From Ectopseudomonas guguanensis (GTDB lineage Bacteria; Pseudomonadota; Gammaproteobacteria; Pseudomonadales; Pseudomonadaceae): 64,000 bases of DNA. The notes under the pieces are model-generated. The model was given only the letters and a program-made list of their open reading frames with translations. It searched no databases and was not told where the DNA came from. The translations under genes were made by a program, and so were the position numbers. Shown here piece after piece: positions 8,622-17,909 of this stretch. The stretch spans positions 1 through 64,000 of the forward strand of contig NZ_FNJJ01000001.1 of the NCBI RefSeq assembly GCF_900104265.1, given 5' to 3'. The first letter of the stretch is position 1; the number at the start of each line of letters is the position of its first letter.

Positions 8622-10187
8622 TCAGCGGTTGAAGCGCTCCGCCAGGCTGTGCAGGTAGTCGGCCATTTCCTCCAGCTCGCGGCTGATGGCCGCGCCCTGA
8701 TGCGCCTGCCCGGCACTGTGGTCGGAAAGTTGTGCGATACGGGTGATCTGCCGGCTGATGTCGTCGGCCACATGGCTCTGCTCTTCGGAAGCCGCCGCCA
8801 TCTGCTGGCTCATGCCGGTGATGCGCGTCACCGCCGAGCTGATGCCCTCCAGCGCATCGCGCACCGATTCCACGCTCTGCACGCTGCCTCGGGAAATCTC
8901 CTCACCCTTGCCCGCCGTCAGCACCGCACGCTCGGCGCCTGCGCGCAGGTCCGAAATGATCTGGTGGATCTGTTCGGTGGACTGGCGCGTGCGCGACGCC
9001 AGCGAACGCACCTCATCGGCGACCACCGCGAAGCCGCGGCCCTGCTCCCCGGCCCTTGCGGCCTCGATGGCGGCATTGAGCGCCAGCAGGTTGGTCTGCT
9101 CGGCGATCGAGGTGATCACGTCGGCGACGCTGCCGATGGACTGGGTGGAGTTGGCCAGCTCGTTGACCGCCTGACCGATATCGTTGACGGCCTTGGCCAT
9201 CTGCCGCATGGAGTCGAGACTGCCCACGGCCAGGTCACGCCCCTCGCGTGCCAGACGATCGGCCTCCTCGGCGGCGTGCGAGGTGTTCTGCACGTTGTGC
9301 GCGACCTCCTGAATGGTCGCCGCCATCTGGTTGATGGCGGTTGCCGACTGGTCGGTCTCGGCCCGCTGCTGATCGAGCAGCTGCGCGCCGGAGCGCGACA
9401 ATTCGGCGGACTGCGTAGCACGTTTCTTGACGTTCTCGCCGGCATCTTCCAGGCGCGTCAACGCCGTCTGCAGACGCGCCTCCTCGCTGAACATCGCCAT
9501 GTCCAGCAATGCCTGGGCGCCACGATTGTCGCTGTAGGTCAGCGCCACCAGATCGCTGGTGAAGGCCTTGGGGTGTTCTTCGAGGGTACGCAGGATCAGC
9601 GCTCGGCTTCGGTGTAGCTGATACCCCCCCAGGGCAATCATGATGGCGAAGGTGAAGGCGATCAGCGCAGCGCCACTGAGCAAGGACTCGGCGAGCAGAA
9701 TGATCGCCGCGGCCAGGATCAGGGACCAGGATCTGGTCAGGCTGTACGTCCAGCGTTCCAGGAGCGGAACGGCCGGCTTGCCGTCACGCAGGCGGGCATA
9801 GAGGGCTTCGGCACGGCGTTTTTGCGCCTGCGTCGGCAATGAGCGCACCGACTCGTAGCCGGACACCCGGCCGTTCTCGTAGATCGGCGTGACGTAGGCG
9901 CTGACCCAGTAGAAGTCGCCATTCTTCGAACGATTCTTGACGATGCCCATCCAGGGCTTGCCCTGCTTGATGGTGTCCCACATGTGGCCGAACACCGCTG
10001 GCGGCATGTCCGGGTGGCGCACGATGTTGTGCGGCTGACCGATCAGCTCCTCGCGGGTGAAGCCGCTGATCTCCACGAAGGCGTCGTTGCAGTAGGTGAT
10101 CTTGCTGTTGAGGTCGGTAGTGGAGATCAGGCGTTCTTCCGCGGGGAAGGTTCTTTCCCGCTGAGTCACGGGCAAATTCTGGCGCAT
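8622..10187 (-). CDS. aer: Aer-type energy-taxis receptor (PAS domain methyl-accepting chemotaxis protein)
   Basis: The 521-residue protein has the same length as P. aeruginosa Aer. An N-terminal PAS domain (about 15-115) contains [20 protein letters not shown] and should bind FAD to sense redox state. Two adjacent membrane segments (about 155-195) follow, then the cytoplasmic signalling domain. The conserved hairpin tip appears as [20 protein letters not shown], with [12 protein letters not shown] immediately after, which contacts CheA/CheW. There is no periplasmic ligand domain. Start 10187 follows AGGAAG at good spacing; the ATG at 10226 lacks this. It stands alone, away from che genes. 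Confidence 0.9.
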   Translation of the reverse strand: MRQNLPVTQRERTFPAEERLISTTDLNSKITYCNDAFVEISGFTREELIGQPHNIVRHPDMPPAVFGHMWDTIKQGKPWMGIVKNRSKNGDFYWVSAYVTPIYENGRVSGYESVRSLPTQAQKRRAEALYARLRDGKPAVPLLERWTYSLTRSWSLILAAAIILLAESLLSGAALIAFTFAIMIALGGYQLHRSRALILRTLEEHPKAFTSDLVALTYSDNRGAQALLDMAMFSEEARLQTALTRLEDAGENVKKRATQSAELSRSGAQLLDQQRAETDQSATAINQMAATIQEVAHNVQNTSHAAEEADRLAREGRDLAVGSLDSMRQMAKAVNDIGQAVNELANSTQSIGSVADVITSIAEQTNLLALNAAIEAARAGEQGRGFAVVADEVRSLASRTRQSTEQIHQIISDLRAGAERAVLTAGKGEEISRGSVQSVESVRDALEGISSAVTRITGMSQQMAAASEEQSHVADDISRQITRIAQLSDHSAGQAHQGAAISRELEEMADYLHSLAERFNR

Positions 10188-10309
10188 CGAGGCTTCCTGT
10201 TCGAGATGAGTGTGGGGCATACACATGAAACATGAATAAGTACTAGCACAAGGCTATGCGCCTGCTAGGCAGTGCATGACCTACTTTCGCAGTACAAGAC
10301 GACGCTGTT

Positions 10310-11203
10310 TCAGATCTGATTCAGCTGCGTCTTGAGCAGGTCGCGAAAGGTCTGGATCAGCGGCTCGCGGCTTCGCCCGCGACGCAGGATGAGGGAGAAC
10401 GGCGCCTGGTAGCCGAAGGTGGTGGGTAGCAGCACCTTGAGCCGTTTCTGCTCGACCCAGGGTTGCGCGTAATGCTCCGGCAGATAGCCGACGTAGGCGC
10501 CGGAGAGCACCAGAATCAGCTGCGCCTCCATCGACTCCACCGTGGCCGCACTGTGCTTGAACCCATGCCGGGCCAGCTCCGCCTGGCTCCAGTAGCCGCG
10601 GCCGACCATGCGTTGCTGGGTGATCACCTCGGCGGGGATGCGGCGCTGCTCGTACAGCGAGTGGCGCTCGCTGCAGTACAGCCAGTGCTGCTCGCGATAC
10701 AGCGGCTGGTAGACCAGGCCGTTCATGCGCGTGGAGAAGGCGCCGATGGCCAGGTCCAGACGGTTGTCCAGCACCGCCAGCTGCAACTCGTACGGGCTCA
10801 TTACCGACAGGTGCAGATGCACACCGGGGTGCTCCTGGCTGTAGGCACCGATCACTTCGGCCAGCGGCAGTGCCGGGTCGCTTACCGTGGAATCGAGCAC
10901 GCCAAGGTTAAGGGTGCCGCGCAGCTCGCCCTTGAGCGCCGCCGAGTAGCGCTCGAAGCCTTCCAGCTCGCCGAGCAGGCGCAGGGTTTCCTGATGGAAC
11001 AGCTCGCCCTTGCTGGTCAGGCTGAAGCCGCCACGGCCGCGATGGCAGAGCACGATGCCGAGCTGGCTTTCCAGCTGGCTCATGTAGGTGCTGATGGCCG
11101 AGGTGGACAGGTTCAGCTCCTGCTGCGCGGCGGCGAAGCCCTGGTGGCGTACCACGCTGGCAAAGATGCGCAGCAGTTTCAGATCAGGCAATTGGCTGGT
11201 CAT
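10310..11203 (-). CDS. gbuR: LysR-family regulator divergent from guanidinobutyrase
   Basis: The 297-residue protein has an N-terminal winged helix-turn-helix (LKLLRIFASVVRHQGF ... SAISTYMSQLE) and a C-terminal type 2 periplasmic-binding-like effector domain. It is transcribed away from gbuA, 207 bp apart, as gbuR is in P. aeruginosa, where it activates gbuA in response to 4-guanidinobutyrate. The start at 11203 (MTSQLPDLK) gives the usual LysR N-terminus; an ATG at 11245 would add 14 residues. A near-perfect palindrome between the two genes (11297-11320) is a likely binding site. The symbol rests on context and family, not on a comparison I could run. Confidence 0.8.
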   Translation of the reverse strand: MTSQLPDLKLLRIFASVVRHQGFAAAQQELNLSTSAISTYMSQLESQLGIVLCHRGRGGFSLTSKGELFHQETLRLLGELEGFERYSAALKGELRGTLNLGVLDSTVSDPALPLAEVIGAYSQEHPGVHLHLSVMSPYELQLAVLDNRLDLAIGAFSTRMNGLVYQPLYREQHWLYCSERHSLYEQRRIPAEVITQQRMVGRGYWSQAELARHGFKHSAATVESMEAQLILVLSGAYVGYLPEHYAQPWVEQKRLKVLLPTTFGYQAPFSLILRRGRSREPLIQTFRDLLKTQLNQI

Positions 11204-11229
11204 GGTGTTCTCGACGGCAATGGAACAGC

Positions 11230-11280
11230 GGTGCGCACGGCCCACCCTACGCCACCTGTAGGGTGCGCCGCGCGCACCAC
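11230..11280. repeat. Family A hairpin variant between gbuR and gbuA
   Basis: CACCCTACGCCACCTGTAGGGTG forms an imperfect inverted pair: CACCCTAC and GTAGGGTG around a short loop. It belongs to the same family as the hairpins after lapC. It lies about 30 bp upstream of the gbuR start, inside its likely 5' leader. Confidence 0.6.
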
Positions 11281-11296
11281 TCTATCCCGCCGGCAA

Positions 11297-11320
11297 TTAG
11301 TTTAGAAATCTCTGAACTAA
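11297..11320. promoter_or_regulatory. Candidate LysR operator in the gbuR-gbuA intergenic region
   Basis: TTAGTTTAGA (11297-11306) and TCTGAACTAA (11311-11320) are inverted with one mismatch in ten around AATC. The site has the dyad symmetry and A/T-rich arms expected of a LysR recognition site. It lies about 90 bp upstream of the gbuA start and 94 bp upstream of the gbuR start, consistent with control of both. This is inferred from position and symmetry only. Confidence 0.65.
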
Positions 11321-11410
11321 GTTTTTGCCCCTGCCGATTTTTCCCTGAAGGTGCCTGGCCAAGAATCCGGCCAACGATTCCTACAACCACAACAACCGTG
11401 AGGCCTTCCC

Positions 11411-12370
11411 ATGGACAAGGTTTTCCATCAGCCCCTGGGCGGCAACGAAATGCCCCGCTTCGGCGGCATCGCCACCATGATGCGCCTGCCGCATATCCAG
11501 AGCACCGAGGAAAAACGCCAGCTCGACGCCGCCTTCGTCGGCGTGCCGCTGGACATCGGCACCTCGCTGCGCTCCGGCACCCGCTTCGGCCCGCGCGAGA
11601 TTCGCGCCCAGTCGGTGATGATCCGCCCGTACAACATGGCCACCGGCGCCGCCCCCTTCGACTCGCTGAACGTGGCCGATATCGGCGACGTGGCGATCAA
11701 CACCTTCAATCTGCTCGACGCCGTGCGCATCATCGAAGAGGCCTACGACGAGATCGTCGAACTCGGCATCAAGCCGCTGACCCTGGGTGGCGATCACACC
11801 ATCACCCTGCCGATCCTGCGTGCCCTGCACAAGAAGTACGGCAAGATCGGCCTGGTGCACGTCGATGCCCACGCCGATGTCAACGACCACATGTTCGGTG
11901 AGAAGATCGCCCACGGCACCACCTTTCGCCGCGCCCAGGAAGAAGGCCTGCTCGACAGCCAGCGCGTGGTGCAGATCGGCCTGCGCGCCCAGGGCTACAC
12001 CGCCGAGGACTTCAACTGGAGCCGCAAGCAGGGCTTTCGCGTGGTGCAGGCCGAGGAGTGCTGGCACCAGTCGCTGGCGCCGCTGATGGCCGAAGTGCGC
12101 GAAAAGGTCGGCGGCGGCCCGGTCTACCTGTCGTTCGACATCGACGGCATCGACCCGGCCTGGGCGCCCGGCACCGGCACCCCGGAAATCGGCGGGCTGA
12201 CCACCATCCAGGCGATGGAGATCATCCGCGGCTGCCAGGGCCTGGATCTGATCGGCGGCGATCTGGTGGAGGTCTCGCCGCCCTACGACACCACCGGCAA
12301 CACCTCGCTGCTCGGTGCCAACCTGCTCTACGAAATGCTCTGCGTGCTTCCGGGGGTTCAGCGCCGCTGA
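11411..12370 (+). CDS. gbuA: Guanidinobutyrase (ureohydrolase, agmatinase family)
   Basis: The 319-residue protein has the length of P. aeruginosa GbuA. It should hydrolyse 4-guanidinobutyrate to GABA and urea with a binuclear Mn centre. The metal-binding motifs are all present: GGDHT at 126-130, DAHAD at 152-156 and FDIDGIDPAWAPGTGTPE with D243 and D245. Agmatinase and guanidinopropionase share this fold, so substrate choice rests on the divergent LysR gene and the downstream ketoacid decarboxylase. GTGAGG lies just upstream of the start. It is followed 74 bp later by the YjiH-type gene, so an operon is likely. Confidence 0.85.
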   Translation: MDKVFHQPLGGNEMPRFGGIATMMRLPHIQSTEEKRQLDAAFVGVPLDIGTSLRSGTRFGPREIRAQSVMIRPYNMATGAAPFDSLNVADIGDVAINTFNLLDAVRIIEEAYDEIVELGIKPLTLGGDHTITLPILRALHKKYGKIGLVHVDAHADVNDHMFGEKIAHGTTFRRAQEEGLLDSQRVVQIGLRAQGYTAEDFNWSRKQGFRVVQAEECWHQSLAPLMAEVREKVGGGPVYLSFDIDGIDPAWAPGTGTPEIGGLTTIQAMEIIRGCQGLDLIGGDLVEVSPPYDTTGNTSLLGANLLYEMLCVLPGVQRR

Positions 12371-12444
12371 CCGCCGGCTTTTATTGCTCCGCCCGGGCGC
12401 CCAACGAAGCGCCCGGTACATACAACAACAATCAAGGTGCCCAG

Positions 12445-13839
12445 ATGAATCGCGAAGAAACCATGCCGCTGCTGGACGACCAGCCGCCGGCCGACACCTC
12501 CTACAGCTTGCGCCAGCTCTTGATCTTCCTGATCCCCTCGCTGCTCGGCGTGCTGCTGTTTCTCACCCCCATCGTCTACGAGGAGAAGGTCACCATCGGC
12601 CTCGGCGTGATGGCCGACGCACTCAAGGCCATGGTCAGCGATCAGCTGCCGGCCATCGCCACCGCCCTGCTGCTGTTCTCCGCCGCCCTCGGCTTGCTCG
12701 GCAGCCTGCTCAAGCCCAGGTGGCTCACCGAACGCCGGGCGCTGAATGACCTGTTCGTGCTGCATCCGCTGTGGCTGGGCCTGCGCGTGCTCGGCGCGCT
12801 GTTCGCTGCCATGACCTTCTGGCAGTTCGGCCCGGAATGGATCTGGAACGCCAACACCGGCGGCGTGGTGCTGAAGGACCTGGCGCCGGTGCTGATCACC
12901 TTCTTCCTGGTCGCCGGCCTGATCCTGCCGCTGCTCACCGACTACGGCCTGATGGAGTTCTGCGGCACCCTGGTGCGCAATGTGTTTCGCAAGGTCTTCG
13001 GCCTGCCCGGGCGCTCGGCCATCGACGCCATCGCCAGCTGGCTCGGCTCCGGCACCGTCGGCGTACTGATCACCGCCCAGCAGTACCAGAAGGGCTTCTA
13101 CAGCGCGCGGGAAGCAGCGGTGATCGCCACCAACTTCTCCATCGCCTCGATCGCGTTCAGTCTGCTGATCACCAGCTTCATGAAGCTCGATCACCTGTTC
13201 GTGCCCTTCTATCTCACCGTGGTGGTCGCCGGCCTGGCCGCCGCCATCATCACCCCGCGCATCCCGCCGCTGTCGTGGAAGAAGGACGACTACGTCGCCG
13301 GCGTCGGCAAGCAGATCCGGGAAGACGTGCCGGCTGGCACCTCGCTGCTGCGCTGGGGCCTGCTGCAGGCAGTCAGACGCGCCAACGCCAACCCCTCGCC
13401 GGCGCAGATGGTCAAGATCGGCGTGCACAACGTGGTCGACATCTGGCTGGGTCTGCTGCCGCTGGTGATGGCCATCGGCACCGTTTCCCTGGCGATCGCC
13501 GAGTTCACCCCGATCTTCAACTGGCTGTCCTACCCCTTCGTGCCCCTGCTCGAGCTGCTGCAGTTGCCGGAGGCGGCCAAGGCGGCGCCGGCCATGCTGG
13601 TGGGCTTCGCCGACATGTTCCTGCCGGCGGTACTGGGCAAGGGCATCGAAAGCGAGCTGACACGCTTCGTGGTGGCATGTGTGTCGCTGACCCAGCTGAT
13701 CTACATGTCCGAAGTCGGCGTGCTGATCATCAAGGCCAAGCTGCCGCTGAACCTGCTGGAGCTGTTCGCCATCTTCATCATCCGTACCCTGATCACCCTG
13801 CCGATCATCGCGCTGATGGCGCACTGGATCGTCGGCTGA
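12445..13839 (+). CDS. YjiH-type polytopic membrane protein with nucleoside-recognition (Gate) domains
   Basis: The 464-residue integral membrane protein has about ten hydrophobic segments and a long central loop (about 285-320, SWKKDDYVAGVGKQI and onward). The sequence resembles YjiH/Gate-domain proteins, whose transport substrates are mostly unknown. Its place between guanidinobutyrase and a ketoacid decarboxylase suggests uptake or export of a guanidino compound or its product; this is inference. AAGGTG lies 5 nt upstream of ATG 12445. An internal ATG six codons later is a weaker alternative. The stop is 17 bp before the start of the next gene, supporting one transcript. Confidence 0.75.
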   Translation: MNREETMPLLDDQPPADTSYSLRQLLIFLIPSLLGVLLFLTPIVYEEKVTIGLGVMADALKAMVSDQLPAIATALLLFSAALGLLGSLLKPRWLTERRALNDLFVLHPLWLGLRVLGALFAAMTFWQFGPEWIWNANTGGVVLKDLAPVLITFFLVAGLILPLLTDYGLMEFCGTLVRNVFRKVFGLPGRSAIDAIASWLGSGTVGVLITAQQYQKGFYSAREAAVIATNFSIASIAFSLLITSFMKLDHLFVPFYLTVVVAGLAAAIITPRIPPLSWKKDDYVAGVGKQIREDVPAGTSLLRWGLLQAVRRANANPSPAQMVKIGVHNVVDIWLGLLPLVMAIGTVSLAIAEFTPIFNWLSYPFVPLLELLQLPEAAKAAPAMLVGFADMFLPAVLGKGIESELTRFVVACVSLTQLIYMSEVGVLIIKAKLPLNLLELFAIFIIRTLITLPIIALMAHWIVG

Positions 13840-13856
13840 TGCCAGGAGAAATGACC

Positions 13857-15458
13857 ATGACCACCTGTGGCGAATTTCTCGTCAGGCAACTCGAGGCCTG
13901 GGGCGTCGACACCGTGTTCGGCATTCCCGGCGTGCATACCGTGGAGCTTTACCGTGGCCTGCCGGGTAGCGGCATCCGCCATATCACCCCGCGCCACGAA
14001 CAGGGCGCCGGCTTCATGGCCGACGGCTATGCCCGCGTCTCCGGCAAGCCGGGGGTGTGCTTCATCATCACCGGCCCGGGGATGACCAACATTCTCACCG
14101 CCATGGGCCAGGCCTACGCCGACTCGGTCCCCATGCTGGTGATCTCCAGCGTCAACGAGCGCGCGCGCCTCGGCCTGGGCAAGGGCTATCTGCACGAGCT
14201 GCCCAACCAGCGGGCAATGACCGCGGGCGTCACCGCCTTCAGCCATACCCTGATGAGCGTCGAGGAGCTGCCCGGCGTGCTGGCCCGCGCCTTCGCCGTG
14301 TTCGAGGGCGAGCGGCCGCGGCCGGTGCATATCGAGTTGCCGCTGGACATCATCACCGCCGACGCCACCCATATGGCCGTGGCGCCACGGCCGACCGTGC
14401 GCCGCCCGGCGCCCAACCGCACGTTGATCCGCGAAGCCGCCGGCCTGCTCAAGCAGGCCGAACGCCCCCTGCTGCTGCTCGGTGGTGGTTGCGTCGCCGC
14501 CGAAGCCGAAGCGCGCGCCCTGGCCGCCGCGCTGGATGCACCGACCGCGCTGACCATCAACGCCAAGGGTCTGCTGCCGCCGGGCCACCCGCTGCTGCTG
14601 GGCAGCAACCAGTCTCTGCGCCCGGTGCGCGACCTGGCGCTGGAGGCCGATGTGGTACTGGCCATCGGCACCGAGCTGGGCGAGACCGACTACGACGTGG
14701 TGTTCGACGGCGACTTCCGCCTGCCCGGCCGGCTGATCCGCATCGACATCGATGCCCAGCAGCTGCAGCGCAACTTCACCCCGCACCTGGCGATCCAGGG
14801 CGATGCCCGCGTGGCCATGCGCATGCTGCTGGCCGAGTGCAACCCCGGCGAACCCCGTGCGGACAGCCCCGGCGCACGACGCACCGCCGCCGTGCAGGCA
14901 CGCCTGAACGAGGACTTCAGCGGCTGGGCGCATTACCGCCAGCTGTTCTACTGTATCCTCGATGCCCTGCCCGATGCCCGCTTCGTCGGCGACTCGACGC
15001 AGACCGTGTACAGCGGCAATCACCTGGTGGAGCTGGACGGCGCGCGGCGCTGGTTCAACGCCTCCACCGGCTACGGCACCCTCGGCTACGGTCTGCCGGC
15101 GGCCATCGGCGCCAAGCTGGCCGAGCCGCAGCGCCCGGTGATCAGCCTGATGGGCGACGGCGGCATCCAGTTCACCCTGCCCGAGCTGGCCAGCGCCGTG
15201 GAAGCGCGGGTCGGCATCATCGTGCTGCTGTGGAACAACGCCGGCTACGGCGAGATCAAGCGCTACATGCAGCGCCGCGACATCGAGCCGATCGGCGTCG
15301 ACATCTACACCCCGGACCTGCTGGCCATCGCCCGCGGCTTCGGCTGCGCCGCCGAACGAGCGCGCGACCATGCGCATCTGGCCGAGCTGCTGCGCAGCGC
15401 GCCGCAGGATCGCCCGCTGATCATCGAAGTACAGGAGGCCGCGCCCTTTCATCCCTGA
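13857..15458 (+). CDS. Thiamine-diphosphate-dependent decarboxylase, probably 5-guanidino-2-oxopentanoate decarboxylase
   Basis: The 533-residue protein is a ThDP enzyme of the acetolactate synthase/pyruvate decarboxylase superfamily. The catalytic Glu lies in HEQGAGFMADGYAR (E48), and the ThDP/Mg motif starts GDGG at 433-436 and ends at WNNAGYGEI. In the arginine transaminase route, 2-ketoarginine is decarboxylated to 4-guanidinobutyraldehyde and later to guanidinobutyrate, the GbuA substrate; the operon position favours that role. A different 2-oxo acid cannot be excluded. ATG 13857 sits 8 nt after AGGAG (13844-13848), whereas ATG 13851 would be too close. No aldehyde dehydrogenase is in the window. 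Confidence 0.8.
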   Translation: MTTCGEFLVRQLEAWGVDTVFGIPGVHTVELYRGLPGSGIRHITPRHEQGAGFMADGYARVSGKPGVCFIITGPGMTNILTAMGQAYADSVPMLVISSVNERARLGLGKGYLHELPNQRAMTAGVTAFSHTLMSVEELPGVLARAFAVFEGERPRPVHIELPLDIITADATHMAVAPRPTVRRPAPNRTLIREAAGLLKQAERPLLLLGGGCVAAEAEARALAAALDAPTALTINAKGLLPPGHPLLLGSNQSLRPVRDLALEADVVLAIGTELGETDYDVVFDGDFRLPGRLIRIDIDAQQLQRNFTPHLAIQGDARVAMRMLLAECNPGEPRADSPGARRTAAVQARLNEDFSGWAHYRQLFYCILDALPDARFVGDSTQTVYSGNHLVELDGARRWFNASTGYGTLGYGLPAAIGAKLAEPQRPVISLMGDGGIQFTLPELASAVEARVGIIVLLWNNAGYGEIKRYMQRRDIEPIGVDIYTPDLLAIARGFGCAAERARDHAHLAELLRSAPQDRPLIIEVQEAAPFHP

Positions 15459-15467
15459 ACCTATTGA

Positions 15468-15529
15468 TCGCGGCTAAAGCCGCTCCCACAAGAACGGAGT
15501 ACCTCGTGGGAGGGGCTTTAGCCGCGACA
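15468..15529. repeat. Dispersed inverted repeat, family C (full)
   Basis: CGCGGCTAAAGCCGCTCCCAC (15468-15488) is inverted against GTGGGAGGGGCTTTAGCCGCG (15508-15528). It lies between the decarboxylase and permease genes and could form a long stem in their mRNA. A half copy of family B follows at 15537-15557. The 178-bp gap holds no other feature apart from the permease ribosome site. Confidence 0.7.
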
Positions 15530-15636
15530 TCCCGCCCCGGGATTGCATCCGGGCCACGGACATAACCACAAGATTCAGCTGTATCACTGACTGCCGTTCG
15601 ACCAATACCAACAATCAAGTATCGGGGAGTCGTTCC

Positions 15637-16977
15637 ATGTTCAAGCATCTCAGCCAGCATTTCGGCCAGGACGGTCTGGCCCCAACCGACAAGGGCCATC
15701 GCAGCCTCGGCCTCGGCGGTACCACCGCCCTGTGGCTCGGCGCCAACGTGGTGGTCACCACCATCCTCACCGGCATGCTGCTGGTGCCGGATCTGAAATT
15801 CACCCAGGCCATGCTTATCGTGCTGATCGGTTCGGGTATCGGCATTCTGCCGCTGGTGCTGGTCGGCCTGATGGGCCAGCGTTCGGGCCTGACCACCATG
15901 GTGCTGGCGCGCGGCAGCTATGGTGTGCACGGCGCCAAGCTGCCGTCATTGGTCAACCTGCTGACCCTGCTGGCCTGGAGCTGGATCCAGGCGCTATTGG
16001 CCGGCATGAGCCTGAACTATGCGGTGGAGCACCTGACCGGCTACTCCAACCTGCCGCTGTTCACCATCCTCTGCGAGACTCTGGTACTGCTGATCGCCCT
16101 GCGCGGCCATCTGGGCATCGAGCGGGTCGAGCGCTGGGCCGCCATCGGCATGCTCCTGCTGGCCGGCGCGGTGTTCTACGTGATGGGGCAGAAGTTCGAG
16201 TTCGCCAGCCTTTTGGCCATGCCTACCGAGCCACGTAACGAGATCAGTCCCGGGATCGCCTTCGATATCGTCATCGCCACCGCGTTCTCCTGGATTCCGC
16301 TGGCCGCCGACTACAACCGCAACTGCCGCAGCCAGGGCGTGGCGGCGGTCGGCACCTGGGTCGGCTATGTCGCGGCCACGCTGCTGGCCATGGGCCTGGG
16401 CGCCACCGTGTCGGGCTTCTCGGTACTCACCGGCATGGAGCAGACCTACGACCCGGCGGTGCTTCTTGCAGGCTTCGGTTTCGGTCTGCCGGCGGCCATC
16501 GTGGTGTTCCTCTCGGTGATGACCACCAACGTCATGTGCGTCTACAGCGCCTCGCTGTCATACCTCAACATCAGCCCGAACACCCGCTTCTGGAAGCCGG
16601 CGCTGTGCATCGGCGTGCTGTCGATCCTGGGTTCGCAGATCCCCGGCATTCTCGACAACTTCCAGAGCTTTTTGCTGGTGATCGGCAGCGTGTTCATCCC
16701 CGCCTTCGCCGTACTGATCGCCGACTACTTCCTGATTCACAAGGGCGACTACGCGGTGGACGAACTGCTCAGCGAAGATGGCGGCCGCTATCGCTACCTG
16801 AACGGCTTCAACCCGGCCGCCTTCGTCGCCTACGGCCTGGGCGCCGTGCTGGCCTACTACTGGGGCTGGGTCTCGCCGCTGGCCTGGGGCGCTTCGCTGC
16901 CGGTGTTCCTGATCACCGCCGCCAGCTACGCCGTGCTGCGCCGCTGGGTGCTGGTGCCACGGGCACAGCTGGCGTAG
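15637..16977 (+). CDS. NCS1-family (purine-cytosine permease-like) transporter
   Basis: The 446-residue protein has about twelve membrane segments and the features of the nucleobase:cation symporter-1 family, such as the early GANVVVTTILTGMLL helix and the AFSWIPLAADYNR segment. These permeases take up nucleobases or related small nitrogen compounds with a cation. Being in the gbuA transcription direction, it may import a guanidino compound, but the family alone does not show that. P. aeruginosa carries a similar permease near gbuA. GGGGAG lies about 9 nt upstream of ATG 15637. Hairpin repeats separate it from its neighbours on both sides. Confidence 0.78.
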   Translation: MFKHLSQHFGQDGLAPTDKGHRSLGLGGTTALWLGANVVVTTILTGMLLVPDLKFTQAMLIVLIGSGIGILPLVLVGLMGQRSGLTTMVLARGSYGVHGAKLPSLVNLLTLLAWSWIQALLAGMSLNYAVEHLTGYSNLPLFTILCETLVLLIALRGHLGIERVERWAAIGMLLLAGAVFYVMGQKFEFASLLAMPTEPRNEISPGIAFDIVIATAFSWIPLAADYNRNCRSQGVAAVGTWVGYVAATLLAMGLGATVSGFSVLTGMEQTYDPAVLLAGFGFGLPAAIVVFLSVMTTNVMCVYSASLSYLNISPNTRFWKPALCIGVLSILGSQIPGILDNFQSFLLVIGSVFIPAFAVLIADYFLIHKGDYAVDELLSEDGGRYRYLNGFNPAAFVAYGLGAVLAYYWGWVSPLAWGASLPVFLITAASYAVLRRWVLVPRAQLA

Positions 16978-17069
16978 CACGGCCAATTGAACGAGCAAAA
17001 AGAGCCGGTGCGCACGGCGCACCCTACGAGACTGGTAGCGGAGGCGCAGCTGGCGTAGCGTGATGAGGA

Positions 17070-17136
17070 GCGCGGCGGGTTGCATCCGCCCTATCGGAAA
17101 CGACGCCCCGTAGGGCGGGTGCAACCCGCCACCGAG
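17070..17136. repeat. Inverted repeat upstream of the metallo-hydrolase gene
   Basis: GGCGGGTTGCATCCGCCCTA pairs with TAGGGCGGGTGCAACCCGCC across an inner TCGGAAACGACGCC region. It lies about 40 bp upstream of the next start codon. A family A arm (GGCGCACCCTAC) lies just before it at about 17013-17024. Confidence 0.65.
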
Positions 17137-17173
17137 GCCACCTCGGGATGCGAGCCCGGTTTGAGGAACCATC

Positions 17174-17905
17174 ATGAAAATCGTCAGCCGTGACCGCTGG
17201 TTCGAGGTGCAGCACCGCCACGATGGCATCTGCCTGATCCACGAGCCCTACGTGCGCCCCTTCTATCGCTGCAACATGTGGCATGTGCAGGGGCGCGTGC
17301 ATGACGTGCTGATCGATTCGGGCTCGGGGCTGGTCAGCCTGCGTGAGCAATTGCCATGGCTGACCGAAAAACCGCTTATGGCGGTGGCCAGCCACTGCCA
17401 CTTCGACCATATCGCCGGGCATCACGAGTTCAGTGAGCGCCTGGTGCATCCGGCCGAGGCCGACATCCTCGCCGCGCCGGACGGCGCCAATACCCTGGCC
17501 ACCGATTTCGTCGGCGACGAGATGTTCGAGGCGCACCCGGATTGCCCGCTGTGCTACGCCGAATACCGCGTACGGGCTGCGCCGGCCACGCGCCTGATCG
17601 AGGATGGCGACGTGCTGGATCTGGGGAATCGGGTCTTGCAGGTGCTGCACACGCCCGGCCACTCACCGGGCGGCATCAGCCTGTGGGAAGCGCAGACGCA
17701 GACGCTGTTTTCCGGCGACATCCTTTACGACGGCCCGTTGATCGAGGACGCCTACCATTCGAATCTCGAGGATTATGCGCGCAGCCTGGCGCGCCTGCGC
17801 GAACTGCCCGTGCGCACCGTGCATGGCGGGCATTTCGCGAGTTTCTCGGGGCAGCGGATGCGCGAGCTGATAGACGCCTGGTTCGACGTCCATCGGCTCC
17901 CGTAG
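17174..17905 (+). CDS. Metallo-beta-lactamase-fold hydrolase
   Basis: The 243-residue cytosolic hydrolase carries the zinc motif HCHFDH at 74-79 (H74, H76, D78, H79), then later His/Asp ligands in HTPGHSPGG and FSGDILYDGP and a terminal HGGH. There is no signal peptide. Glyoxalase II-like and lactonase-like roles share this fold, so the substrate is unknown. It follows the permease gene at 196 bp and runs in the same direction as the gbu block, but the intervening hairpins make co-transcription uncertain. GAGGAACC precedes ATG 17174. It converges with a small ORF only 4 bp away. Confidence 0.8.
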   Translation: MKIVSRDRWFEVQHRHDGICLIHEPYVRPFYRCNMWHVQGRVHDVLIDSGSGLVSLREQLPWLTEKPLMAVASHCHFDHIAGHHEFSERLVHPAEADILAAPDGANTLATDFVGDEMFEAHPDCPLCYAEYRVRAAPATRLIEDGDVLDLGNRVLQVLHTPGHSPGGISLWEAQTQTLFSGDILYDGPLIEDAYHSNLEDYARSLARLRELPVRTVHGGHFASFSGQRMRELIDAWFDVHRLP

Positions 17906-17909
17906 GGGG

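Noticed and set aside
12771..13856. Upstream extension of the decarboxylase frame
   Set aside because: It runs through the YjiH-type gene in another frame; the ATG at 13857 with AGGAG gives the complete family-length protein.
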